Shown in pieces: positions 33,877 to 42,266 of a DNA stretch of 64,000 nt. The notes below the pieces were generated by a model. That model searched no databases, was not told where the DNA came from, and saw only the letters and a list, made by a program, of their open reading frames with translations. How positions within the stretch are numbered: position 1 is the stretch's first letter; every line of letters starts with the position of its first letter. The position numbers and the translations under genes were made by a program. Location: contig CAZVXL010000007.1 in assembly GCA_964631595.1 (NCBI GenBank), forward strand, positions 20,915 through 84,914, read 5' to 3'. This DNA comes from UMGS1312 sp964631595. Lineage in GTDB: Bacteria; Bacillota; Clostridia; Oscillospirales; CAG-272.

Positions 33877-34707
33877 TTGAAAAAGACTGAGAAAAAGGGA
33901 TTTTTCAGATTCCTTTCAAATGAATTTCGCGATCATAAGCTCACGTTTTCCGTGTATATAGTGCTTCGCATGATAGTGATCGCGTTTATAGTTGTGTCTA
34001 TCCTCAGAGGAAACTGGGAGAACGTGTTCACCTGCTTCCTCACTCTCGCACTCCTGCTGATACCGGCATTTGTCGAGAGGAGCTTTAGGGTGAATCTCCC
34101 GAGCCTTCTTGAGGTCATAGTGCTTCTCTTTGTGTTTGCCGCCGAGATTCTCGGTGAGCTCAGGTGCTACTATATCAAATATCCTTACTGGGATACGATG
34201 CTTCACACCATAAACGGCTTTATCTTTGCCGCCGCGGGCTTCGCTCTCGTCGATGTTCTCAACCGCAACGAGAAGATCAAGTTTTCGCTCAATCCCGCAT
34301 ATCTCGCCATCGTCGCATTTTGCTTTTCCATGACCGTAGGTGTGCTGTGGGAATTTTTCGAATACACCGCCGACTGTCTGTTCCTTACCGATATGCAAAA
34401 GGATACGGTCATAAATACCATAGCCTCCGTATCGCTTGATCCCACCGGCTCAAATAAAGCTGTCGTTGTAAAGGAGATAACCGATGTCACCGTAAACGGC
34501 ACCGGGCTTGGACTCGGCGGATACCTTGATATCGGACTTCACGATACCATGAAGGATCTCATGGTAAACTTTCTCGGAGCAGTTGTTTTCAGCATCATCG
34601 GCTATTTTTACGTAAAAAACAGAGGCAAGAAGAATTCCTTTGCCGCAATGTTCATTCCCACCTTGAAGAAAGATGACGGCGACAAGGCGGACGGCAATAC
34701 CAAATAA
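33877..34707 (+). CDS. DUF2238/YjdF-like membrane protein
   Basis: 276 residues with about seven hydrophobic segments. Conserved-looking polar motifs in membrane regions are YPYWDTMLHTINGF (~107-120), VGVLWEFFEYTADCL (~155-169) and GLHDTMKDLMVNFLGA (~213-228), a His/Asp/Glu pattern like that of the YjdF/DUF2238 family of uncharacterised membrane proteins. The start is TTG 33877, 7 bases after GGAGG. Function unknown; the conserved charged residues suggest metal or lipid chemistry. Confidence 0.7.
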   Translation: MKKTEKKGFFRFLSNEFRDHKLTFSVYIVLRMIVIAFIVVSILRGNWENVFTCFLTLALLLIPAFVERSFRVNLPSLLEVIVLLFVFAAEILGELRCYYIKYPYWDTMLHTINGFIFAAAGFALVDVLNRNEKIKFSLNPAYLAIVAFCFSMTVGVLWEFFEYTADCLFLTDMQKDTVINTIASVSLDPTGSNKAVVVKEITDVTVNGTGLGLGGYLDIGLHDTMKDLMVNFLGAVVFSIIGYFYVKNRGKKNSFAAMFIPTLKKDDGDKADGNTK

Positions 34708-34719
34708 GATCACAAGCAG

Positions 34720-34760
34720 AGATGACCGACCTATGAGATAATAGGTCGGTCATCTCCTTT
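34720..34760. terminator. Bidirectional terminator between the YjdF-like gene and sigF
   Basis: A perfect 15-bp stem (AGATGACCGACCTAT / ATAGGTCGGTCATCT) with a six-base loop and CTTTTT beyond it, between convergent genes. Confidence 0.9.
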
Positions 34761-34763
34761 TTA

Positions 34764-35486
34764 CTATACCGCAAGCTCTGCGCGGAGGGACTCGAAGATC
34801 TTCTTTTCCTCGCGGGATATCTTTACCTGTGTCAGACCGAGTATATCGGCGGTCTCCTTTTGCGACAGATCTCTGTAATACCGCAGTGTGACGATACTCC
34901 TCCAGAGAGGCGGGAGGCGTGTGAGACACTGCTTCAGCGCTATCATCTCAACCGAGTGATCTATCGAATCGTCCGTCGGTACCGTATCCTCAAGCGTCAG
35001 CTCGCCGTCATCGGAAATAGTCTCCGAGAGAGATTGTACCGGTGTCGCCGCATCAATAGCCGCCGCCGCATCCGATATGTCCATTCCGCACATTTTGCAC
35101 AGCTCAGTCAGGTGCGGCTCGGTTCCGTGCTGCTTCACGTAATCCTCCTTGCATCGCAGAAGGATCGCCGCCGAGCGCTTTTGAGCTCTGCTCACCTTCA
35201 CGGGGCCGTCGTCTCTCAGAAATCTGCGGATCTCCCCGATTATGAGCGGGACGGCGTAGGTTGAAAACGATGTACCGCGCGAGAGATCAAAGGTGCGTAT
35301 CGCCCGCAGAAGACCTATAGAGCCTATTTGTACAAGATCCTCCGAGTCCGCGCCGCGCCCGAGAAATCTGCGTGAGAGCTTGTACACAAGAGGTGCATTT
35401 GCCTCCATGAGACGTGTGACGGCATCGGCGTCTCCCTCCCTTGCAAGCCTCAGATTTTCCGCATTATCCATGTATGCGGGATGCAA
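34764..35486 (-). CDS. sigF: RNA polymerase sigma-F factor
   Basis: The first forespore-specific sigma factor. The 240-residue protein has sigma region 2 (EDLVQIGSIGLLRAIRTFD, SFSTYAVPLIIGEIRRFLRD), region 3 (VKVSRAQKRS) and region 4 (CLTRLPPLWRSIVTLRYYRDLSQKETA). Its place directly after spoIIAA-spoIIAB identifies it as SigF and not the close paralogue SigG. GGGGGTGAT lies 7 bases before ATG 35486. Activity is set by release from the anti-sigma factor SpoIIAB. Confidence 0.95.
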   Translation of the reverse strand: MHPAYMDNAENLRLAREGDADAVTRLMEANAPLVYKLSRRFLGRGADSEDLVQIGSIGLLRAIRTFDLSRGTSFSTYAVPLIIGEIRRFLRDDGPVKVSRAQKRSAAILLRCKEDYVKQHGTEPHLTELCKMCGMDISDAAAAIDAATPVQSLSETISDDGELTLEDTVPTDDSIDHSVEMIALKQCLTRLPPLWRSIVTLRYYRDLSQKETADILGLTQVKISREEKKIFESLRAELAV

Positions 35487-35500
35487 AATATCACCCCCGA

Positions 35501-35974
35501 TCAGTGATCATGTACATCCGCCTTGCCTATCCGACGGATCGGTGAGAGCTTTTTTGTCATAGTAACCTTTGTGCCCTTGCCGAGCGTCGATCTCACACTC
35601 AGCGTATCCGTAAAGCTCTCCATTATCGAAAAGCCCATGCCGCTTCGTTCGTTTTCGGCATCGGTCGTATACAGCGGCTCCATTGCGGCGGCTATGTCGG
35701 CAATGCCCGCGCCCCTGTCCCTTATTTCAATCCTGATAACTCTGTCGGGAAGCAGCTTCATCGCCATATGTATATCCCCGAATGAATTCCTGTATCCGTG
35801 AACGATGCAGTTGGTCACTGCCTCCGATACGGCGCATTTCACATCCGCAAGCTCCTCCACGGTCGGATTGAGCTGTGCGAGAAAAACTCCCGCAACAGCT
35901 CTTGCCACTCCCTCGTTTGCCGATAGCGAGGGGAGTGTCAGCGTGATCTCGTTTTGTGCTCTTGTCTTCATCAT
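35501..35974 (-). CDS. spoIIAB: Anti-sigma-F factor / serine kinase SpoIIAB
   Basis: A GHKL-fold kinase, 157 residues, that holds SigF inactive and phosphorylates SpoIIAA. The N-box is in VSEAVTNCIVHGY (~48-60), the G1 box in IEIRDRGAGI (~83-92) and the ATP-lid/G2 box in NERSGMGFSIMESF (~108-121). The C-terminal tail is slightly longer than in Bacillus. AAAGGA precedes ATG 35974; ATG 35971 is equally possible. It is the middle gene of spoIIA. Confidence 0.95.
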   Translation of the reverse strand: MMKTRAQNEITLTLPSLSANEGVARAVAGVFLAQLNPTVEELADVKCAVSEAVTNCIVHGYRNSFGDIHMAMKLLPDRVIRIEIRDRGAGIADIAAAMEPLYTTDAENERSGMGFSIMESFTDTLSVRSTLGKGTKVTMTKKLSPIRRIGKADVHDH

Positions 35975-36000
35975 CTGTCCTTTCTTCCGAATACGGAGCT

Positions 36001-36330
36001 TTATTTTCTGTCTATTCTTATGATCCTCTCGGCACCCGCCGCCGAAATTATTCTCTCGGCAGACGGTGAGGGATCCCTCACAGAGAAGCCGATCCCGAGC
36101 TTTGCCGAATTGTTGTACCTCCCGAGTATCAGCCCGAGCCCCGAGCTGTCCATAAAGCTTACGCCCGACAGATCGAGCACCAGCTTTTCCGGCAGTGCCT
36201 TTTCGACCTCATTGTCGATTGTGCATCTGACTGCCCGAGCGCCGTGATGATCTATTTCACCGCCGATGTGCGCCGTCAGACAGCCGTCGCTTTTTGTGAA
36301 TTTTACTTCCGCCGTTTCCCGCAGCATCAT
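36001..36330 (-). CDS. spoIIAA: Anti-sigma-F factor antagonist SpoIIAA
   Basis: A STAS-domain protein of 109 residues. When unphosphorylated it binds SpoIIAB and frees SigF. The regulatory serine is in VSFMDSSGLGLILGRY (residues ~58-73). GGAGGAG precedes ATG 36330 (or 36327). It is the first gene of the spoIIA operon, behind two Spo0A-box-like sites. SpoIIE, the phosphatase that activates it, is not in this window. Confidence 0.94.
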   Translation of the reverse strand: MMLRETAEVKFTKSDGCLTAHIGGEIDHHGARAVRCTIDNEVEKALPEKLVLDLSGVSFMDSSGLGLILGRYNNSAKLGIGFSVRDPSPSAERIISAAGAERIIRIDRK

Positions 36331-36367
36331 TTTCTCCTCCGTTTTTTACTGTATTTTACACCTCGAC

Positions 36368-36386
36368 CGTCGAAAAATATGTCGAA
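36368..36386 (-). promoter_or_regulatory. Candidate Spo0A boxes upstream of spoIIAA
   Basis: Two direct-repeat copies of the 0A core are present on the plus strand: CGTCGAA (36368-36374) and an exact TGTCGAA (36380-36386), 12 bases apart, 40-55 bases upstream of spoIIAA. In Bacillus Spo0A~P activates spoIIA together with sigma-H. A TAAAAT between the boxes and the gene could be a -10; no clear sigma-H pair was found. Confidence 0.55.
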
Positions 36387-36435
36387 GTGCATCGCTGAAC
36401 ACAATTTTTATAAATTGCCGGTGCCGTTTTTTCGG

Positions 36436-37304
36436 CTACCTGCCGAGCAGCTTGTTTATTTCGGCGCCGGCAAGCAGGATCATCATGCAGAAATAGACCC
36501 ACAGCATCATGAGCATCACGGCAGCAAGGCTTCCGTAGATGTAGGATGCGGAGGGATAATACTTCATGTAGAGCGAATAAAAAAATACGAAAATACCATC
36601 CACCCGACGGAGGCGAACAGCGCCCCCGGAAGTTGGAAGCTGAATTTGCCGAGAGCACCGGATGAATAGGGAAGATCCCTTGAGGCGGTGCGGTAGATAA
36701 GTGAAAAGAACAGCGTGAGGACTATGAAGAAAAGAACACTGCGAAATTCCAGAACAAACGATATGATATCAAGCAGTCGCGGAAATCGCGACGCGGCAAA
36801 GGACTTTATGATTGAGCCGAATACAAGTATGATCAGCACGCCGAGAAGGAGCGCTACGAATGAGACTGTGTAGAGCAGTGAGAGAAATATCCCGCGTATG
36901 CCGCCGAGAGTGCAGTCGGCATCGTAAATAAATGCCACGCCTCTTATCACCGAGCCTATCGCACGGCTGCTGCTCCACAGTGCCGTGAGAGCCGTCACCG
37001 ACATTACCGATATGCCCGAGCTTTCCGTCAGCTCTCTGTAGATGAGCTCAAAAAGCTTTTCGAACCTTTTCGGGATTATTTCTCTGAGCGTTTTGAACAG
37101 CGCGGTAACGGCGGAGGGCATAATGTATCTGCTGAGAGATATGAGAAGCATAAGAAACGGGATAAACGCGATGATGGTGTAAAATGCCGCCTGTGCCGCA
37201 TAAACCGTGACACCGTCCTCGGAGAAGCGGGAGACGAGCCCCGTTATGTGCCCGACTGCTCCGCGAAGATCAAGCACCGTCGAGCCCTTTTTGCGCTTTC
37301 TCAT
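36436..37304 (-). pseudogene. YihY/BrkB-family membrane protein, frameshifted
   Basis: The uninterrupted frame from ATG 37304 gives 246 residues ending at 36564 with FSYFFIRST. Family members run to ~280-300 residues. Skipping one base at the A7 tract 36579-36585 (T7 in the mRNA sense) restores a frame continuing YSLYMKYYPSASYIYGSLAA, then WVYFCMMILLAGAEINKLL, with a stop at 36436-36438; that tail is the expected YihY C-terminus. The rebuilt protein is about 289 residues with six membrane helices. GGGAGGTGGG precedes the ATG. Causes could be a real mutation, slippage or phase variation, or a sequencing error. Function of the family is unclear. Confidence 0.85.
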
Positions 37305-37414
37305 TTTCCCACCTCCCGAAATACATACGCCTGTGCGCCCGCGGTATTATTATGTGCAACGTGACCGATGAAATTCCGTAAAGCTCCGGCAAATTACAAA
37401 TATACAAATTAATG

Positions 37415-37443
37415 TTGATTTTCGCGATAAAATAATGTATAAT
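37415..37443 (+). promoter_or_regulatory. Sigma-A promoter of the surface-polymer cluster
   Basis: TTGATT, 17 bases, TATAAT, about 50 bases upstream of the ligase-like gene. Confidence 0.65.
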
Positions 37444-37494
37444 ACAATAATGTGATTAAAGCAACTCGTTTTGCTTTGTGAGGTGATGCGGTAA

Positions 37495-39582
37495 TTGAAG
37501 AACAGCACTGATAAGCTCAGAGAAAAAAAGAGCGGGAGCGTTATCGTTTCTGCGCTTGATGCTCTTGCCTCAAAGATACTGTCACTTCTCGGCAGCGGCG
37601 CTATAGGCGGCTTTTTTACCTCATATTCTCCGAGTCTCGGAAGAATAGCCGGCGGCATTGCCGACACCTCCTCGCTCGGCGCACGCCTTGACAGCTTCAG
37701 ACGATCTGCCGCAAGAAAGATAGAATCGAGCGCCGTGCATGAGCTGTACGCGCGTCTTGTAAGATATTTGATCTCGGTAAGGCTTAAGGTATACGGAACA
37801 GCCGCCGTCACCTTTTTCCTGTATGCCGCCGCGATCGAGCTGTTCCGCTTCGCCGTAGACGGCTTTGTCTCGGTACCGACCGATCTCATAGCATTTCTTC
37901 TTTTGGCGGCAGCATCAGTGTCGTTGATTTTTTCAAGACTTCCTCTCTATACGGCGATCTGCACGTCACGGATCGGCAGAGGTCTGCTTGCCGTAACGGG
38001 AAATCGCCCCGACGTGTATGAGCCTCTCACCCCTAAAGGGCGGTGCAATGTCGCTTTTCTCATCGGAACGGGCCTCGGACTTTTCACATATCTCGTGCCG
38101 GCTGATTCCATCGGTCTCGTCCTGCTCAGGATCGTGTGGACACTGACAGTGCTCCATTCACCCGAATTCGGCATAGTGAGCCTGTGCTTTCTTCTTCCAT
38201 TCGACAAAACGCTCACTCTTGCGGTCGAGGTCATCATCATCGCCTTCTCGTTCGCAGTGAAGCTTCTGCTCGGCAAGCGTGCGGTAAGGGCGGAGGCAGT
38301 CGATCTTGCGGCATTTATGTTTGTGCCGATGCTGCTTATCGGCGGACTTTTGTCTGTCTCGCAGTCATCAATTAAGCCTATGCTCGTGTACCTTTGCTTT
38401 ATGTCGGTATATTTTCTGATAACCGGTCTGCTTCGCTCCGTCGAATGGTTCAACAGGTGTATTACGGCGGCGGTGCTCGGCGGCGCTATAACTGCGGGGT
38501 ACGGAATACTCCAGTATGTCACGGGAAGTATAGCTTTTTCCGCAAAATGGCTTGACAGCACTATGTTTTCCAAAATAAGCGGAAGGGCAATATCCACGCT
38601 TGAGAATCCGAACGTGCTCGGTGAATATCTTGTGATGCTCATTCCCATGGCGGCTGTCCTGTTTGTTTTCGGCACTCGCAGATCGGGCAAGCGGCTTGCC
38701 GCCTTCGGCGCCCTCTCTCTCATGCTCGTGTGCCTTGTATTGACGTGGAGCCGCGGAGCATGGCTCGGCTTTGCCGTCGGCGCTCTCCTTTTCATGCTTA
38801 TCATGAATAAGCGCACGCTCCATTTCTTCTGGGTGCTTCTTCTCTGTATCCCCTTTGCCTCGGCAGTTCTTCCCGAGAGCATAGCTCTCAGAATATCGAG
38901 CATCGGAAATCTTGCCGATTCCTCGACCTCATACAGATTCAATATATGGCTCGGTGCTCTGAGGATGCTTCCCGAGCGGATGCTCTCCGGTATCGGTATC
39001 GGGCAGGAGGCATGGCAGACGGTGTATCCCGAGTATGCTCTCTCCGGCATTGAGGGAGCGCCCCATTCGCACAGCCTGTATCTTCAGATATGGATCGAGC
39101 TCGGCTTTACGGCGCTCGTCATCTTCCTTGTTTTCATACTGCTCCTGTTCATGTCACAGTTCACGATGTATAAAACTCTCTCCAAGGCGGGATCCTCGCT
39201 TGTGCCGAGAATATATACCGCGCCCGTCAAGGATGACGGGGCTGTCGGCGGAGTGAGTGTCGACACCTCCGACTTCGAGACCGCGGAAAGGGCAAAGCTC
39301 CGCATCCGTATGAACGGAGCCGCGCCTCTTTGCGGTATTGTCGGGGTCATGATCCAAGGTCTTACGGATAATATCTGGTATAATTACCGCGTATATCTGA
39401 TGTTCTGGATATGTCTCGGTCTGTGCGCCGCATATTCCGCCGTCATCAGAGAAAAGCTGGTGCTCGGAAACGCATATCTGTTCAGCGACGATCCGTCGTC
39501 GTTCAGCGCCGAGATCGGTCTGTCCCCGCATCCCAAAAAGCGTGTCGGTACAGCCGGATCCCGAGATAAGGAGAATGTCTGA
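37495..39582 (+). CDS. O-antigen ligase/polymerase-like membrane protein (Wzy_C family)
   Basis: A large polytopic protein of 695 residues. The first ~90 residues are amphipathic and soluble, then about twelve membrane helices. The Wzy_C core is seen in STLENPNVLGEYLVMLIPM (~364-382), LTWSRGAWLGFAVGALL (~420) and the periplasmic-loop motif GAPHSHSLYLQIWIELGF (~525). Such proteins polymerise or ligate lipid-linked glycans outside the membrane. The start is TTG 37495 behind GAGGTGATG. It is the first gene of a cluster with a TagO/WecA transferase and two DUF4330 proteins, so it probably builds a wall-linked polymer. Exact product unknown. Confidence 0.82.
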   Translation: MKNSTDKLREKKSGSVIVSALDALASKILSLLGSGAIGGFFTSYSPSLGRIAGGIADTSSLGARLDSFRRSAARKIESSAVHELYARLVRYLISVRLKVYGTAAVTFFLYAAAIELFRFAVDGFVSVPTDLIAFLLLAAASVSLIFSRLPLYTAICTSRIGRGLLAVTGNRPDVYEPLTPKGRCNVAFLIGTGLGLFTYLVPADSIGLVLLRIVWTLTVLHSPEFGIVSLCFLLPFDKTLTLAVEVIIIAFSFAVKLLLGKRAVRAEAVDLAAFMFVPMLLIGGLLSVSQSSIKPMLVYLCFMSVYFLITGLLRSVEWFNRCITAAVLGGAITAGYGILQYVTGSIAFSAKWLDSTMFSKISGRAISTLENPNVLGEYLVMLIPMAAVLFVFGTRRSGKRLAAFGALSLMLVCLVLTWSRGAWLGFAVGALLFMLIMNKRTLHFFWVLLLCIPFASAVLPESIALRISSIGNLADSSTSYRFNIWLGALRMLPERMLSGIGIGQEAWQTVYPEYALSGIEGAPHSHSLYLQIWIELGFTALVIFLVFILLLFMSQFTMYKTLSKAGSSLVPRIYTAPVKDDGAVGGVSVDTSDFETAERAKLRIRMNGAAPLCGIVGVMIQGLTDNIWYNYRVYLMFWICLGLCAAYSAVIREKLVLGNAYLFSDDPSSFSAEIGLSPHPKKRVGTAGSRDKENV

Positions 39583-40076
39583 TGATAAAAAAACGTAAAA
39601 GCTCATTCAATATAATCGACGCACTCGTCATTCTTCTCGCGGCAGCACTTTTGCTCGGAGCGTATTTCCTGTTCTTCAGGCGCAATTCCGACAAGCTGTC
39701 CGCCGCCTCAAAGCCGCTCGGGAAGATAGAGTATGTTCTTCAGGTCTCGGCACTGCCGGCGGAGTATTCCGACAATATCAAGGTCGGAGAGAGCGTGATC
39801 GACTCCGAGAGCGGAGACGTTATCGGAAGGGTGGGAGCCGTGGACTTTGAGTCGTATGTTCATGTTGGCTACGATAAGACCACCGGTGAGCAAAGACTGA
39901 CCCCATCCGCCGAGCTTGTGAATCTCTATATCACCGTCGAGAGCGACTCTGCTTTTGTCAGAGACAATCTCTGCTATGTCGAGGACACGAGCATATATAT
40001 AGAAAAAAAGCTTTCTCTAATGATGCCGGATCTGTTCTGTACCGCCTCCTGCATAAGTCTTGACGTTACGGAATAG
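39582..40076 (+). CDS. DUF4330-family protein (copy 1)
   Basis: A 164-residue protein with one N-terminal membrane anchor (~residues 10-31) and an extracytoplasmic domain of ~130 residues (YVLQVSALPAEYSDNIKVGE, VIDSESGDVIGRVGAV) consistent with DUF4330. The ATG shares one base with the stop of the ligase-like gene, so they are coupled. A second copy lies on the far side of the TagO-like gene. The domain has no known activity; repeated association with polymer genes suggests an accessory or scaffold role. Confidence 0.72.
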   Translation: MIKKRKSSFNIIDALVILLAAALLLGAYFLFFRRNSDKLSAASKPLGKIEYVLQVSALPAEYSDNIKVGESVIDSESGDVIGRVGAVDFESYVHVGYDKTTGEQRLTPSAELVNLYITVESDSAFVRDNLCYVEDTSIYIEKKLSLMMPDLFCTASCISLDVTE

Positions 40077-40104
40077 ACATACCGATCAGTAAAGGAGTGT
40101 AAAA

Positions 40105-41313
40105 ATGCAACTTACTACAATACTGTATGTTTTGACTGCGTCACTGTGCGCTGCGCTTGTTTCATTCAGCTGTACGCCGCCTGTCAGAGCACTTGCATAC
40201 CGTATAGGGGCAATAGATGTTCCGCTTGATAAGAGACGTATGCATAAGAAGCCCACGCCCCTCATCGGAGGACTTGCCATATACATTGCATTTACTCTTT
40301 CCTCCGCGATCTTCTGCGAATACAGCAATACGCTTATTGCTATCTGGATAGGCGGCACCATACTTGTTGCCGTCGGTATCCTCGATGACAGATTCAGACT
40401 TTCCGCCCTTCTCAAGCTCGGCATACAGATAATTGCCGCCCTTGCCGCCGTGGCGTGCGGAGTCACTATCAGTCATATAACCGTATTCGGCAGAGTGATC
40501 ATCATGGGTGTATGGGAGATCCCCGTTACTGTAATATGGATCGTCGGACTTACAAACGCCATTAACCTTATAGACGGACTTGACGGACTTGCCTGCGGCA
40601 TATCCGCGATATGCTCCGCCTCTATCTCCTGTGTTATGCTCCTTGTCGGAGATATCACTTCCGCAATACTGACCATAATACTTACGGCATCGTGCATAGG
40701 CTTTATCCCGTTCAACAGAAATCCCGCAAGGATATTCATGGGTGACACCGGCTCACTATTCTTGGGCTATACGCTGTCCGTTATTTCCGCGAGCGGTCTG
40801 TTTAAGCTGCATACGGTAATATCCTTCCTCGTGCCGATGACCGTATTCGCTCTGCCGCTGTTTGATACAGTGAATGCGATATTCCGCCGTATTCTCAGCG
40901 GCAGAAGCCCGTTTTCTCCCGATAAGGGACATTTGCATCACAAGCTTGTCGAGATGGGCTTCACTCATAAGGAATCCGTCAAGATACTGTATGCAATATG
41001 CGCTCTGATGGGGCTTGTTTCGATCGTGTTCACCGATACCATGTTCCATTCGACCAGACTTATTAAGGCTATCGTGCTTATGGCAGCAGCGATCATCATT
41101 CTCTATGTGAATTACATGGTCATGAGAAATCCCGTGTCACGGCTTCATTCGGGACTTTTCGAGGACGAAAAGAAGACCGCGTTCCGTAAGCTGAAGCGTA
41201 AGGTCGAGATCGCGACTATGCTTGCCGACCACAAGTCCGGCGAGACGGACGGCGGAGCGGCAACCGCCGGTTCGGGCGCGACAGACGGTAAAGAGGGTGC
41301 GTCAAATGAGTAA
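40105..41313 (+). CDS. Undecaprenyl-phosphate GlcNAc-1-phosphate transferase (TagO/WecA type)
   Basis: Starts lipid-linked polymer synthesis by moving a sugar 1-phosphate to undecaprenyl phosphate. The 402-residue polytopic enzyme has the family motifs VGILDDRF (~90), AINLIDGLDGLACG (~152-165), FMGDTGSLFLGY (~212-223) and the HIH-like KGHLHHKLVEMGF (~274). The cytoplasmic tail is extended and rich in Gly, Ala and Asp. AAAGGAG precedes ATG 40105. It sits between the two DUF4330 genes. Confidence 0.93.
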   Translation: MQLTTILYVLTASLCAALVSFSCTPPVRALAYRIGAIDVPLDKRRMHKKPTPLIGGLAIYIAFTLSSAIFCEYSNTLIAIWIGGTILVAVGILDDRFRLSALLKLGIQIIAALAAVACGVTISHITVFGRVIIMGVWEIPVTVIWIVGLTNAINLIDGLDGLACGISAICSASISCVMLLVGDITSAILTIILTASCIGFIPFNRNPARIFMGDTGSLFLGYTLSVISASGLFKLHTVISFLVPMTVFALPLFDTVNAIFRRILSGRSPFSPDKGHLHHKLVEMGFTHKESVKILYAICALMGLVSIVFTDTMFHSTRLIKAIVLMAAAIIILYVNYMVMRNPVSRLHSGLFEDEKKTAFRKLKRKVEIATMLADHKSGETDGGAATAGSGATDGKEGASNE

Positions 41314-41827
41314 TGAAAAACGCAAAGCTCGGTTTACGGCGATAGACTATTTTATAATATTCGCGGTCGCGGCGGTGCTTGTCTGCTGCGGACTTCGGCT
41401 GTATCAACACAGTCGTGAGGACGATGCGCGAGGGAAGACCTCGGAATACGAGGAGTACGTCGTGTCCTTTGTCAGCCGCGGAGTGAGGGAATCCACCGCA
41501 AAGCTCCTTGAAAAGGGAGATACCTTCTATATCGACGGCGGAAAAACGGAATTCGGAGTCCTTGAGGACAATCCGACCGTCACTCCCGCAAAGCTCTCCC
41601 TTGAGCTTGACAGCGGCGAATATATCGACAATGTTTATGCCGAGAAGAACGGCAACAATACTCTCGTCGATGCGGCAGGTGCCGTTCGCGTTAAGGGCTA
41701 CAGAGATAAGGATGGTCTTATTTATTTGCAGGGCAAAGAATATATAGCTCCGAATCTAACAGTCACGGTTATCTCCGGTGAGCTGGCGCTCGACGTTGAG
41801 ATAACCGATATCGAAAGGGTGTCGTAA
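41306..41827 (+). CDS. DUF4330-like protein (copy 2)
   Basis: A 173-residue protein with an N-terminal anchor (~residues 11-30, AIDYFIIFAVAAVLVCCGLR) and an extracytoplasmic domain (EYVVSFVSRGVRESTAKLLE, FYIDGGKTEFGVLE) with the same layout as copy 1 but clearly diverged. ATG 41306 follows AGAGGGTG and overlaps the TagO-like gene by 8 bases. It overlaps the next gene by one base, so this part of the cluster is tightly coupled. Confidence 0.7.
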   Translation: MSNEKRKARFTAIDYFIIFAVAAVLVCCGLRLYQHSREDDARGKTSEYEEYVVSFVSRGVRESTAKLLEKGDTFYIDGGKTEFGVLEDNPTVTPAKLSLELDSGEYIDNVYAEKNGNNTLVDAAGAVRVKGYRDKDGLIYLQGKEYIAPNLTVTVISGELALDVEITDIERVS

Positions 41828-42174
41828 TGGGTGCATTCGGCTCGGGAAAAAGACCCCCGAAGGGCGATCCGTCAAAAAAGGGCTTCGGCACCAAGATGGC
41901 AAAATACCTGTCGGATAAGGCACTGCGATGCGTTTCCGAGAGACAGGACGGCATCGAGACAGTGCTCTCCCACGGCGGAATACTGAAGAAAAAGGGCAGG
42001 GAGCTCCGTGTTTACGGAGAAGACGACCTTCTCATTTTCTCCTGCGATCCCGAGGAAATGAACGCAGGTGAGCTTCTCTCCCTTGAGGGCGTTGTGATAA
42101 GCGCCAGAGATCTTTCCTCGGGAGAATACCGAACTGTTATCGCCTACTATAAATATTGGCGTCCTCTTGATTAA
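41827..42174 (+). CDS. Small soluble protein of unknown function
   Basis: 115 residues, no membrane segment. A basic glycine-rich N-terminus (FGSGKRPPKGDPSKKGFG) leads into a helix and then a beta-rich domain (GGILKKKGRELRVYGEDDLL, LSLEGVVISARDLSSGEY). The strand pattern is faintly like YabP/YqfC sporulation proteins, but this is only a guess. The ATG shares one base with the stop of DUF4330 copy 2. Confidence 0.6.
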   Translation: MGAFGSGKRPPKGDPSKKGFGTKMAKYLSDKALRCVSERQDGIETVLSHGGILKKKGRELRVYGEDDLLIFSCDPEEMNAGELLSLEGVVISARDLSSGEYRTVIAYYKYWRPLD

Positions 42175-42188
42175 TATATGCTTTTCTG

Positions 42189-42217
42189 TAGATTTATTAA
42201 CAAAATAAGGCTATAAT
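42189..42217 (+). promoter_or_regulatory. Sigma-A promoter of the LCP-like gene
   Basis: TAGATT, 17 bases, TATAAT, about 50 bases before the TTG start. The -35 is weak and the -10 perfect. Confidence 0.5.
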
Positions 42218-42266
42218 TAAGAGAGAGGCGTGCTTTTGCCCCGTATTTGGGAAAGGAGATGATTTC

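Noticed and set aside
34764..35486. SigG instead of SigF
   Set aside because: The gene directly follows spoIIAA and spoIIAB, the defining context for sigF.
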